A stretch of 64,000 nucleotides of DNA from Flaccisagitta enflata (lineage: Eukaryota; Chaetognatha; Sagittoidea; Aphragmophora). Of the stretch, positions 48,827 to 60,697 are shown one piece after another. How positions within the stretch are numbered: position 1 is the first letter of the stretch; every line of letters starts with the position of its first letter. The notes beneath the pieces are model-generated. The model was not told the DNA's origin and searched no databases. It saw nothing but the letters and a program-made list of their open reading frames with translations. The DNA is taken from positions 66,836,001-66,900,000 of the forward strand of contig OZ231127.1 of assembly GCA_965153355.1 (NCBI GenBank). Direction: 5' to 3'. Position numbers and translations under genes: made by a program.

Positions 48827-48899
48827 GCTGCGGGGGATTTGTTGCTTTTTTGAAAAGTCCAAACCATCTGTCTTCTTAGTCCATTATTTCATTCACTTT

Positions 48900-50545
<1,646 letters not shown>

Positions 50546-50607
50546 TGAAACCTTGAAATAATAGCGTTGAACTTTGAGCCATTGAGTACCAGTAATTTTT
50601 CATGTCG

Positions 50608-50845
50608 TTTTTAGATGCGTTCTCGCATCTCTATAATAAGCTCTGTCCGTTGGTCGGTCGGTTGGTTGGTCGGTCGGGTAACACATTCATTAAAAACATC
50701 AAATTCATGCATTTTTTAGATAGTAAAGTGGTCCTAACTCAATAAGAGAAGCATACATTTACTAATTCATTCAATAAATCATTTATTCCCTCATGAATGA
50801 CATTCAATCATAAAAAAACATTCATTGAAAGAGGACGCATCGTTG
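50608..50845 (+). mobile_element. GATGCGTC-ended element in the ferlin intron
   Basis: TTTTTAGATGCGTTCTCGCA, CTCTATAATAAGCTCTGTCC, GGTCGGTCGGTTGGTTGG, ATTCATTAAAAACATCAAAT and an end AAAGAGGACGCATCG. GATGCGTTCTC and GAGGACGCATC are inverted ends. It is colinear with 54565-54820. It occupies about half of the 489-base intron between the two ferlin exons. Confidence 0.78.
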
Positions 50846-51010
50846 ACCTACTTGGCCTTATTACCAAATGAAGAGAGCATGTTTGTGAGAATGTGTATTA
50901 AAATAGATTTCCACCCTCCACTTCCCTTCATTTCCATGAACAGAACAACCATGGCCATGGCAAATTTGTCATGGTACAAACTTACTGGCTGAGATTTCTT
51001 TTCGTTTCAG

Positions 51011-51051
51011 GCTCCTCAAAAAGAGGAAAAGGATGACGACGACATTGAAGG
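51011..51051 (+). CDS. OTOF: Ferlin (otoferlin-like) exon, acidic linker before C2C
   Basis: A 41-base exon between TTTCGTTTCAG and GTGAGT. Read in the phase left by the preceding exon it gives APQKEEKDDDDIEG; the last codon is split after two bases. Ferlins have an acidic stretch ending in DDIEGN between this segment and C2C (otoferlin ETDEDDIEGN), so order, phase and content all agree. The next exon (expected to start NLL or similar) was not found downstream to 64000. A short exon like this would be missed without the neighbour. Confidence 0.88.
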
Positions 51052-51125
51052 GTGAGTTTCTCTTTAAACAAAAAGCCACTCTTTACTCAATTATGCAGTC
51101 GAAAGCGTGCGCAATTTAACCAATA

Positions 51126-51221
<96 letters not shown>
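51126..51221. repeat. (CA)n microsatellite
   Basis: About 48 CA units, 75 bases after the second ferlin exon, presumably intronic. Bases 51230-52320 hold no recognised exon. Confidence 0.96.
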
Positions 51222-51223
<2 letters not shown>

Positions 51224-52328
51224 CCTGCTTGAATAAATTGCAACTGGATCTTTATTTGATCATTAAGTGATATCTTATTAGTCAAACTGTATAGATTGAA
51301 TATCTTTTGACAGGTTAGCTCCGATATTTGATTAATTTGCTGCCATTTTTAACACTTATCAAGATTCTGCACGGCATTAAGGTTGCAAAGCTAATGAGGT
51401 AATTTAGGTAGAGAGACCACATTGGATGTTGATCTATACTTGTTCTTCTAGTTTTGGTCAAAATAAGGGCCCAAATTACAGAATATTCATGACCATTTGA
51501 TAGCTCTGCAAAAAATCTTCCAAATGCGATGTTGCTGGTCATTGTGGCCTCATTCGCTTAGAAATGATGAATTTCCCTCCCCATTTTTTAGTCCTTCTCT
51601 TTCAAACAGCATTCCATCTACACTCATATGTTTGACTAAGAACCTTGTTTATAAGAACATTGAGGCTCAGATGAGGAAAAAAATAAGAACAATTGTAAGA
51701 ACATCGTCAGCCTCAAATCTGAGGTAATCTAAGAACATCTGAACCTCATTCGTCGCCGCTAAGAACAATCAATCCCTTCAATGATAGGTGGATCAATATC
51801 TCTCACTATACTCAAACTGAAATAGATGGAAAAAGGCCTTGCTAACCCTCACTGACTAGTTAATATGCGCACCACTCCTAGTTTTCCATAAAACACAATC
51901 TGAAAACCATCCCATTCGGGTGTGTCAATATGCAAAAGTTCTTCTGATCAAACCATAACGCTAACCCAGCATGGGTGTATGAATTTTAGGACCCTCACCG
52001 TTTCCCTTTTTTCTAAATTCATTTATCTTCCGTTTTTGTTTTGAGAAAAACATTTCCAGCCGTCATGCAAATTAGGGTAAGGGGCAACATTTCTGTTTGT
52101 TTATCTAGCGGTCTCTCCGTCTGTTTTTCTTTTAAGGATTATACAGTGGTCAACACTGGCACATTTCAGTTATGTTTTGGGCCCCGCTATTCCTTTGTGC
52201 TGCTACAGTTAACGTCTTAACGACTACGAAGCAGGATCTTGACATTGTATTACCTCAACTTTCACGTGATCCGCATTCACTCAGATTCACGATCCTTAAG
52301 GTAGAACAGATTGCAGCGAAGACATTAG

Positions 52329-52331
<3 letters not shown>

Positions 52332-52425
<94 letters not shown>

Positions 52426-52461
52426 CTTTTTACGCAATCAGGGTCGCGCGCCCAAATTTTA

Positions 52462-52520
<59 letters not shown>
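52332..52520. repeat. (CT)n and (CA)n microsatellites
   Basis: CT units 52332-52422, a 42-base spacer, then CA units 52465-52518. A frame crossing both is not supported as coding. Confidence 0.95.
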
Positions 52521-52521
<1 letters not shown>

Positions 52522-52699
52522 TTTGTTTGTTCGTTAGTTCATTCGTTCGTTCTGTTATTCTAATATTCACTCCTTTATTTTTCCATACATTCATTATCTC
52601 ATGTTAACGATCATTATGACATTAGAGAATTGTAAACAGGGAAACCTCAAACATTTTATGATAAATCATTTTGGACAATGACAAACATTTAGGCGGAAC

Positions 52700-52787
52700 A
52701 GAGAGAGAGAGAAAGAGAGAAAGAGAGAAAGAGAGAAAGAGAGAAAGAGAGAAAGAGAGAAAGAGAGAAAGAGAGAGAGAGAGAGAC
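52700..52787. repeat. GAGAGAAA repeat
   Basis: Tandem GAGAGAAA octamers flanked by GA units. Confidence 0.92.
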
Positions 52788-53269
52788 TGACATGATTGAG
52801 AACTACATTCATTGTGAACCGCACTCTGCTATTCACTTAAATTTTGCTCTTTCTGGATTTTCCTTATATTTAGATTTTTTTTGCATTGTTCAACTACTTT
52901 ATGAAAATCATTATTCTGATCATGTTTATTTCCTCCTTATGTGCTCTTTGCTCAATAGTTTTCTTCTTATGGTAATGCAGGGTTTACTTGTTTTTATTAC
53001 AATCATTTTCCTAATATAAAATATTATATCAATACAGTAAATGTTAAAAAGATTATTTTATCTCTATTTTTTTTTGAAAAACTCATTCATCTATCATTGT
53101 TTTTCAATGATAAAGAGTCTTAACTCATGTATATTACTTCAAAAAATTTTTGTATCAATTCAGTAGAAATTTTAGTTTGATGATATTCTTTTTAATTTAG
53201 TGGTTATTTGCGTTCTTTCTTCTTTGATTTTTTTTTAAAGAGTTTAATGAATTTTTTATAAAACTTTTT

Positions 53270-53725
53270 TTGCAAAACATTTCATTTGTTAAAAAAATCT
53301 TCAAAGCAAAAAAAAACTTTTTGAAAAAAAATTTATTAAAAATTTTATAAGAATTTAGCAAAAAAATAAAGAGAAAAAAATCTAAAAAAAAAAAAAATTT
53401 AGCAAAAGAAATTTAGCAAAAAGAAAGGAAAAAAAATTAGCGAAAAAAAAAATTTAGCGAAAAAAATTTAAAAAAAAAAAGTTTAGCAAAAAATAATTTA
53501 GTAAAAAAAGATTTAGCAAAAAAAGATTTAGCAAAAAAAAATTAACAAAAATATTAGCAGAAAAAGATAAGTGAAAACAAATTTAGTGGAAAAAATTTAG
53601 TGAAAAAAATTTAGTGAAAAAAAAATAAAGTAAAAAAAAAATTATCAACAAAAATTTAACAAAAAATTTTTTTAAAAGAACAAATTAAGCAAAAAAAAAA
53701 ATTTGGTGGAAAAAATTTAAAATTT
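53270..53725. repeat. AT-rich AAAATTTAGCAAAA tandem region
   Basis: Degenerate ~15-bp units AAAAATTTAGCAAAAAA, similar in style to the foldback interior at 20450-21100. Surrounding 52800-54560 is very AT-rich with an (ATG)n tract at 53934-53957 and no recognised gene. Confidence 0.7.
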
Positions 53726-54564
53726 ATTTATTGCAATTTTTTATTTTACTATATTAAATAAAATTGTATCTTTTAAATAATTGCTTAATTCAAAAACACC
53801 CCTATGCTAAATTATTATAAAAACACAATTCTTAGCATGCTCTAACCTGAGTACAAAAATATTAAGAGGAAAAAATTTATTGATATAAAGAATTTTAGTT
53901 TTTTTTTTAATTTTTTGAAAATCAATTGATATATTGATGATGATGATGATGATGATTCGAATATTTAGTTAATCTCTATGTTAAGTTAAAAAATATGTGA
54001 TATTCAGTATACTTTGGATGTCAATATTACAAAAAGTTTTGAATTCTTTATTGAAATTATTGTGATTAATGTTGACCTAATATAATACTTTTAAAACTTA
54101 ATGCTTTTAAAAGATATTTGTGTTGTTACCATCAAGATCATTACTGTATTATATTCCTAATATTATACATCTTAAAATATTTAATATCTTATATATTCCT
54201 ATAAAAATCATCACAATGATCTATGACGATTAAACATGAAAAAATAGCAGTTCACATATTATGGCAAACGTCACTGGTTTACCTAAACTCGCAATAAAAG
54301 AATCAATGACGATTCCTGTTTTGACTCAACCCGATCGGCGCTCGCCATCAGCAGAAATGCATCGCTTAGTTGCAATGAGATTTCCATGTGGATTTACGTG
54401 AAGGCTAGCCAAAACTGGACCATAAAACTCTAAATCTGGGTTCCTTTTTCAATTCTCCACAATTGTTCACAAGTTTTGCACAATGAGACCCTATTATCTA
54501 TGCTAGATGTGCTCATAGCGAGTTGAAACTTGACGATGACATCAAGAACACTTGTATTGACATT

Positions 54565-54820
54565 TTTAGATGCGTCCTCGCATCTCTATAATAGGCTGTG
54601 TCCGTTGGTCGGTCGGTTGGTTGGTCGGTTGGTTGGTCGGTAACGCATTCATTAAAAACATCAAAATCAAGCATTTTTTCAACAGAAAAGTGGTTCTACC
54701 CTAGTAAAAGAAGCATACATCAAGTAATTCATTCATTCAATCATTCATTCATTCTCAAATGACATTCATTCATAAAAAAAACATTCATTCATAAAAAACG
54801 CTACTTTGCCTTATTCAATA
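54565..54820 (+). mobile_element. GATGCGTC-ended element, copy parallel to 50608
   Basis: TTTTTAGATGCGTCCTCGCA, CTCTATAATAGGCTGTGTCC, GGTCGGTCGGTTGGTTGG and ATTCATTAAAAACATCAAAA are almost identical to 50608-50720. It then has expanded CATTCATT repeats. The right end is diverged. Confidence 0.75.
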
Positions 54821-55106
54821 GTTGTATCCAATGAAAAAAAATTTTGCCTTTTTTTGCTTTATTAGAGCCACTCGAGACAGTTTGGCAGGCGGGACCGGAA
54901 CCGGGTAGTTTCAAGAACATGTTTTTTTTTCTTGGCGGCGAATCTGACCTTTACATAAACCCTGGCTTTAAATTCGTATCTGCATTGTTCCAGTCTTGCG
55001 AATCATCATTAATTCTGGCCATCAGCATTTCTGAATGTCTCCCAGTCCTTCCTCTTACTTTCATATTTCAATTAGTATCTCTGTCGTCCTGTGTTCGTCT
55101 ATTACT

Positions 55107-55210
<104 letters not shown>

Positions 55211-55752
55211 CGTGCGTGCGACAACATGCTCAGTCACAACAAGAAAGCGCAAAGAAGCGTTTTTAGTCAAACTATGGCTTGGTGTTTAGTCGCGTACACG
55301 CAACCATTACCCGCTGTCTGTCGGTCGGTTGGTCGGTCCTTCAGAGCAATGCCACTGTTAATTGCGATGCAATAAACGTTTTGCGAAGCGTATCGCAGAA
55401 GTCAAGTTTAAATCAACCATATCCGGAAGCTCCATCGCGCCCAGGCGGAAAAGATAACCAAGCAAAAAGTCGCCACAGCTTCGTGCGCGGCACAAGTGGA
55501 CTCATAAAAAAGCTAAGTTTTTGAGAGAGAGAAAAAGCGCATGGGCCTGTCCATTAGTAACTATAGATATGAGTGATTGAGACTCTTACTTGTTATATTT
55601 ACAAAGAGTTGCTATTATTCATATTTGGTTCTGATTATCCATGCTTTCATCTTTCCTCTTGTCAATTATGTTGTCCATTTCCACTTACATATCAAAACAC
55701 TGATTCATTAGCTCTGTCTATATGTACATATTATTATGCCAAATCCGTTCTT

Positions 55753-56037
55753 ATCATTATCAGTTCTCAAACGAACATTTCAAAGCTTCCGCTGACGACG
55801 TCATTCCGTCTACGAAGTCAGTTCGCATCTTGAAGTCGCTCGTCGGAGTCAAGATGTCCCGTCAGCAGCGTCTCGAGGCCGAAGCCGACGTGTCGACGTC
55901 GTACGGATCCCTGGATCTCCATCGACTCTTCAACGACGGCTCGACTCGAGAAGGATCTGCATCCACGACGTCGCGTTCGGGCGGAGGAGGAGGCTGTCGC
56001 GTTGGCAGCCTTCAATGGCGACAACCGTTCCATTAAG
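55753..56037 (+). pseudogene. GC-rich coding remnant A
   Basis: After an acceptor-like ATTATCAG a non-repetitive frame encodes VRILKSLVGVKMSRQQRLEA and SYGSLDLHRLFNDGS. It then enters a GGCGGAGGAGGAGG run. Shifting frame there gives AEEEAVALAAFNGDNRSIK and a stop, which looks more protein-like than the unshifted glycine run. That suggests an indel. CpG and GC content jump here relative to flanking DNA. Family not recognised. Confidence 0.4.
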
Positions 56038-56349
56038 TAGACGCCAAAATAGCGATAAAAAGCGTCAACAGATGATCGCGTTGAAGTAATCAACAGCCAT
56101 CCGCGCCCGTTGATCGCGTAAACTTCCTCCATTGGTGGTCATCAGAGATGGGGATTGGCGGATCACCGATCATCGGCGCCGGCGGACTTATCACCACTTC
56201 GCGGCGGCGCGTCATCATCTTGGTTTGCCCCATCGCCTCGCCAATTTTGCCTTGATTTCGATCGCCCAGCGTCAAACGATCAAGCGTCTGCAGCTGCATG
56301 TCAACGCAGCGGGTAGAAGAGAGAGAGATCGGTCAATGATGGAGCAAGA

Positions 56350-57800
56350 GTGGAGGAGGAGGGGATGGAAACAGAAGAGGAGGTGTTAGTGAATGGGGAG
56401 GCGGTGGAGAAAGACATTGACCCGGAAGTGGACACTGCGGCGCCGGAAGAGAAGCACCAACGGATGCAGGCACGTTGGTGGTATCGTATCATCAGTCCGG
56501 ACGTCGGAGTATCTCTCCTCTTCAAAGAGTTTGAAAAACTTTCAGTGCTGCAACAAACAAACTCTCATGCGCTCATCGGCTAATCAAACAGAGCTTGGCT
56601 CGGAGACTCTGGAGCGCAAAATCCAAAGCAATAAGAGAAGGAGGGAGCATGATAGGAGGTTCGTCGCATGGTCCAGGCGACGAAGAGGAAGAATGCGGCT
56701 CCGAAGCCTCCTGATGCAACTGCAATTTCATCTGCAGCAAATTCCGTCGGCCTTCCGCCAAGCTCCACCAGCGTACTTTGTGCCGGCCTGCAGCTACATC
56801 AGCGGCAATTCACTCTACAGCATCAGGAAGTCGTCAATCGCGCCCTGGATTGGTTCATCCCAAATCAGCAGCAACAGGGTCCTCGTGGCGTCACTCCTCA
56901 CAACAGTCGAAGATCACGTCGGGGAAAGACTCCTCAAACGCGCAATGTGCCGAGTCAACAAAAAGGGCCAGATTCCAAAAGCAAAGGCCCCTTCAAGCGC
57001 CTCCAGGCGCGCCGCCTGCAGCAGTGCGCCCAAAGGCCAAGGAGAAGCTTCAAGTGGATTATCGACGGCAACGTTAGCAACAACCCAGAAGCTGAATCAG
57101 GCGCCTGGGGCAGCGGCAGCAAAGGGAAGAAGACCAAGAGAGCTGGGAAGAAGCATAAAGCAGCAACCAAGGGAGGTTCTACTTGCGGTGCTTCGGCGTC
57201 CGCTGTTAAACCTCAAGTCTCTGGTCAGCAGACGGGAGCGTCTTCCTTTCACTCGCAGCCATCAAAAGCAGCGGTAGGAAGCGAACTAGTTGGCGGTGCT
57301 TCAGCATCTGTTAAAGCTGGTGTAGCGCCTCGTCAGCAAACAGAGTCTGCCCAAGGTCTGCAGCAAGTGCAGACCCGCCTCCCCGTCGGATCCAGCCTTT
57401 GATCCTGCGCATGGACACCACATCGCGAGTCATTGCTACGAAGCCTCTTCACTGACCTCAAACGCTCCATTGGGTGTGGTGAAGAATTTAGCATCAAGGC
57501 TTCAAAAGACTTCTTCGCGTCGCTCAATCCGCGTCAACGAGTTGAAGCGGCTCGTCAAGTCTTAGACGAGAGGATTCGTCGCAACATCCAAAAGGAGAGA
57601 GACGATGCTCGTCAAGCAGCAATGGCTGCGGACAATGAGGTGGTCAAAGGCAATAAGCGAGTCGTGGAACTGGAGAAGCAGCTTGAAAAGGAGAGCAGGC
57701 CTGTGCGATGAAGCTAAGAAGAAAGAGGAAGCCGTGGAACGCGCAAGGCGGCTATGGCCGTCGACTTTAAACTGCGTCCGCTGTGCGTCTAAATTTCGAC
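56350..57800 (+). pseudogene. Broken GC-rich coding sequence, basic plus coiled-coil protein
   Basis: Protein-like sequence passes through several frames: an acidic part with DPEVDTAAPEEKHQRM (56350-56583); ANQTELGSETLERKIQSNKR in the next frame (to ~56690); then a 245-codon frame from 56668, Gln/Arg/Lys-rich, with LDWFIPNQQQQG and GKKTKRAGKKHKAA. A TGA at 57400 interrupts it. The same frame continues for 103 codons with SLNPRQRVEAARQVLDERI and a coiled coil VVKGNKRVVELEKQLEKE. Near 57700 the coil continues in another frame (CDEAKKKEEAVERARR). I infer one decayed gene, perhaps a gag/ORF1-like transposon protein. No zinc knuckle, protease or polymerase is seen. Assembly indels are an alternative to decay. 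Confidence 0.5.
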
Positions 57801-58330
57801 TGGCGCCGGGTGCGATGCAGCATCTCCACCTCCAGCGTCTTCTCCTGCAGAAAAAGTCGGTCAGCAGATCCTGTCGCAAAAAGACGCTCCCAAGCCTGGA
57901 AATAAGAAAAATCGAACCAGGCCTTGGAAAAATCAGACCGCCAGTTAAACACTGATTGGTGCCACGCCCAGTTGCTGTTCAATTTAACTACCAATTTGCA
58001 ACATGGCGTGGAGGGCGCCGCCATTCGCTGAGGATCGTATTCCTGCGTCACATCCTCATCCCATCGATGGACAGGCCGGCCAAGTCGGGGCGCTACCGGG
58101 CGTGGGGCGGCGTCCGCCCGGGGCCTGGCGAAAAACGCCCGCGTAAATGTCATAGTTTGGGAAGGGTTGAAGTTGAGTTTTTATGGTAAATTTGAATCTG
58201 TGTACGATAAGAACTTTACTAATCAATCTTGCCCCATTTTCTCTTTCTTTTTCTTCCTTCGGGAGGATACATTCTCAGGCAGCTGCACCACCTGCGCCTT
58301 TCGATGCGGTCGCCGTTGACGTCTTCATTC
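57801..58330. other. Remainder of GC-rich block
   Basis: Still GC-rich (GCGGCGTCCGCCCGGGGCCT near 58104). Possible frames exist on both strands (minus-strand NWRSDFSKAWFDFSYFQ-like), but none is recognisable. Probably part of the same inserted unit as 55753-57800. Confidence 0.4.
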
Positions 58331-59700
58331 ATCGCCTTTCGCCCGCGGGTTGACGAGGTGTTGGAGCTTTCGGAATGACCCGCTCGTCTCTGTAATGGAG
58401 GAAAGCGCAGAGTGATGTGGTCGTTCCATAATTGCTTACTAATTTCCTTTTACCTTACAGATTCGTTTTTATATATAGTTAGTAACTTATTTATTTTGTC
58501 TTGTTTGGTTTGGTTCCTTGGAACATGTACATTTTTGTTGTGTTACATAGACATGGTCTTTTTAGTCATTATTACGAATGCTTTCGTATGACATATTTTA
58601 TTAGTATGCCCTACTCATTATTTTCCACTCTTAAGTCAAATCCCAGGCTTGGTGTCCAGCCCGTTCCCCTTTCCCCACTTTCCTTAACTCCACGACGGGT
58701 GCCTCAACCTCTCGTCGCCGCCTCGTCTCCATCCGCGTCGCCATTTGATCGTTGAAAATTGCTGGTGGTGGATCCTTTCCGGACGGGAATCATCATTAAT
58801 GCAAAAGTCGATCTGTTGATAGTTGGGGTGGGGATGTAAGGCGGTGGGCGGGGGGAGGGCGGGCTGTATTGTAAATTTTTAGAAGGTAGTATCGTGTTTT
58901 TGTAGGGTTTCCCCGACTGGAAACTAGGTGTCGGATTTTTGAAATTCGTGAAATTCCAAAAATGGGGCAGAATGTTAGAAATGTATGTCCGTCCGTTTCT
59001 TAAGTATGTGTGCTTTTGTTTCTTTTGCGTGCTTTTGGCCTTTCTTCTTTCTATATTATTCAATGCCAGCGTCTTTTGTTTCTCGCCTTTTTTTATATTG
59101 AACGCTAGATGGGTAACCATATGGTTGCGCCTTATATTTTGTGCCATTTGTTTTTATTACGTAGGCAAACATACGTAACTCGTCTTTCGTATCATCCAAT
59201 TTTTGGATTGATTGATTTTATTTATTTGCGGCATTGCTTCTTAAAGTGATTGATTGATTTTTCGTGATCGATTGAATGCGCCCTTGGAATTCACTAATTT
59301 CAATAATCTCTCATCTTTTTATTGCAGATAAACTTATGAACGGACAATTAACGTTAGTTTGACTTCGACAGACTGTGGGTTGAAACCAACGAAAGTGGGC
59401 CTAAAAGTAAGTTTTATAGGCGCGTCTTTGCTTTTATTAACGTTGTTTTTATCTTGTCTTCCGGTCTGTTATTTTTGTCTTTTGCCCTTTGCATTTTTAT
59501 CGCCGGATTTTAGTATGGTTTTATCGCTTGCCCGATCAGCTTGCTATAGGGATGATATGGATGAATTTAATGGGATGGGCCGGGGCAGGGGCAGGTATTA
59601 TCAGGTGGCATGGGCTCTGAAGAAGATGAACATGTTGTCATGTGCTGTTTCTGTCCTTTATTGTGTCCTGTCTCGATTTCATGTTATCTTTTGCGTTTGC
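58331..59700. other. T-rich sequence with possible exon at 59328-59407
   Basis: TTTTTATTGCAG at 59316-59327 and AAAA-GTAAGT at 59404-59413 are good splice-like signals around 80 bases. The frame ending in phase 0 (TSTDCGLKPTKVGLK) has a TAA at its start, so the segment may be untranslated or spurious. No gene is called. Confidence 0.35.
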
Positions 59701-59751
59701 TGATCATCATTAATGCCCACTTTCCCTTTCATTTTTCCCCCTCTCTTCAGT

Positions 59752-59899
59752 TGTTGAAATTTTTATGGAATAAACGAGACGATCGCCTTCCTATTTTCCA
59801 ATCGGCCAACTTTCTTTCACCACAAGTCGTCAGTCAGATAGACGCTCATAGACAGTGCCAGTTGAAACTCGTGGGCGTAAATTATAATAGTAGATGATG
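59752..59899 (+). CDS. Possible terminal exon, unknown
   Basis: After CCCTCTCTTCAG a 48-codon frame contains LLKFLWNKRDDRLPIFQSAN and LSPQVVSQIDAH, ending at TGA. A preceding phase-0 candidate donor (CAG-GTGGCA near 59604) would join DDMDEFNGMGRGRGRYYQ to it. I recognise no family, and the region abuts a transposable foldback, so chance is a real alternative. Confidence 0.25.
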
Positions 59900-60064
59900 G
59901 TTGGGGTACCTATAAAGGCCCGAAAGGGGCCCGTAAAACATAAAGATATCATTTTTTTATTCACTGCGCGTCCAAAAATGCTTGGATTCCAAAAAAATTT
60001 GAAATGGAGATTCTCATTTTATGTAAAAAGCTTTTGAACAGATTCATGGTAACATTATACTGAA

Positions 60065-60272
60065 ACAAGGCCGGATACACGGCTACCCCAGTCGCGTGCG
60101 GGTGGGTAGGGGCCATAATTGAGGTCACCAGATCATTTGGGCTTGTAGGAACAGTAAGGCCAAAAACCACCAAAAACCCAAAAGTAAAGTGTGACGGATG
60201 GACGACTGGACCCCGTAGGACGGACCCGACAAAGTGGGGTGTAAGAGTCCTTGGCTTAGCGACTAAAAAACA
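60065..60272 (+). mobile_element. Near-consensus AACAAGGCC/GTCGCGTGC element
   Basis: AACAAGGCCGGATACACGGC, CCCCAGTCGCGTGCGGGTGG, GGGGCCATAATTGAGGTCAC, CATTTGGGC, GTGACGGATGGACGACTGGA and a tail TTAGCGACTAAAAAA. One of the best preserved heads in the window, inserted in the large foldback. Confidence 0.75.
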
Positions 60273-60349
60273 AATTAGCCCCAAAATAAGCCAATTTTTA
60301 GTTTTCTCACATGTAGACACTATTTGAGTCATGGAATCAATTTTTGTAA

Positions 60350-60697
60350 GTGCATGCGACTCTACAACCCGCTTTGTCCGTCCCTCTGTCCGTCCATCAG
60401 TCCGTTGGTCAAACATTATTCTTTTTATTACTTTTAGTTATTCTTAGTCATTTTAGGCCATTTTTAGTCATTCTAAGTCATTCTAAGTTATCGTAAGTCA
60501 TTGTAAGTCATTTTGAGTCATTTTACATTATATCAAGTCGCTTATGTCAATTTGGTCAATTTAGTCGTATAAGTCATTTATCATCATTTTATGTCTTTTT
60601 AAGTTATTTTCAGTCATCTTAAGTCATTTTAAGTCAATTTGAGTCATCATAAGTTATCCATGTCTTGCACGCGACTTATAGGTGTTGGCCTTGTTTT
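60350..60697 (-). mobile_element. Family variant with AAGTCATTTT repeats
   Basis: GTGCATGCGACTCTACAACC, CGCTTTGTCCGTCC, then about 20 units of AAGTCATTTT, ending TTGCACGCGACTTATAGGTG, TTGGCCTTGTTTT. Reverse complement of the plan seen at 42810-43063. Confidence 0.75.

Noticed and set aside
51061-55000. Further ferlin exons (expected NLL... then a C2C domain) downstream of 51051
   Set aside because: I searched for a phase-2 acceptor followed by the expected codons and for C2-like motifs and found none I could defend.
59328-59407. 80-base exon with strong acceptor and donor signals
   Set aside because: The frame compatible with its end has an early TAA and no family match, so it is noted only within the surrounding entry and not called as coding.
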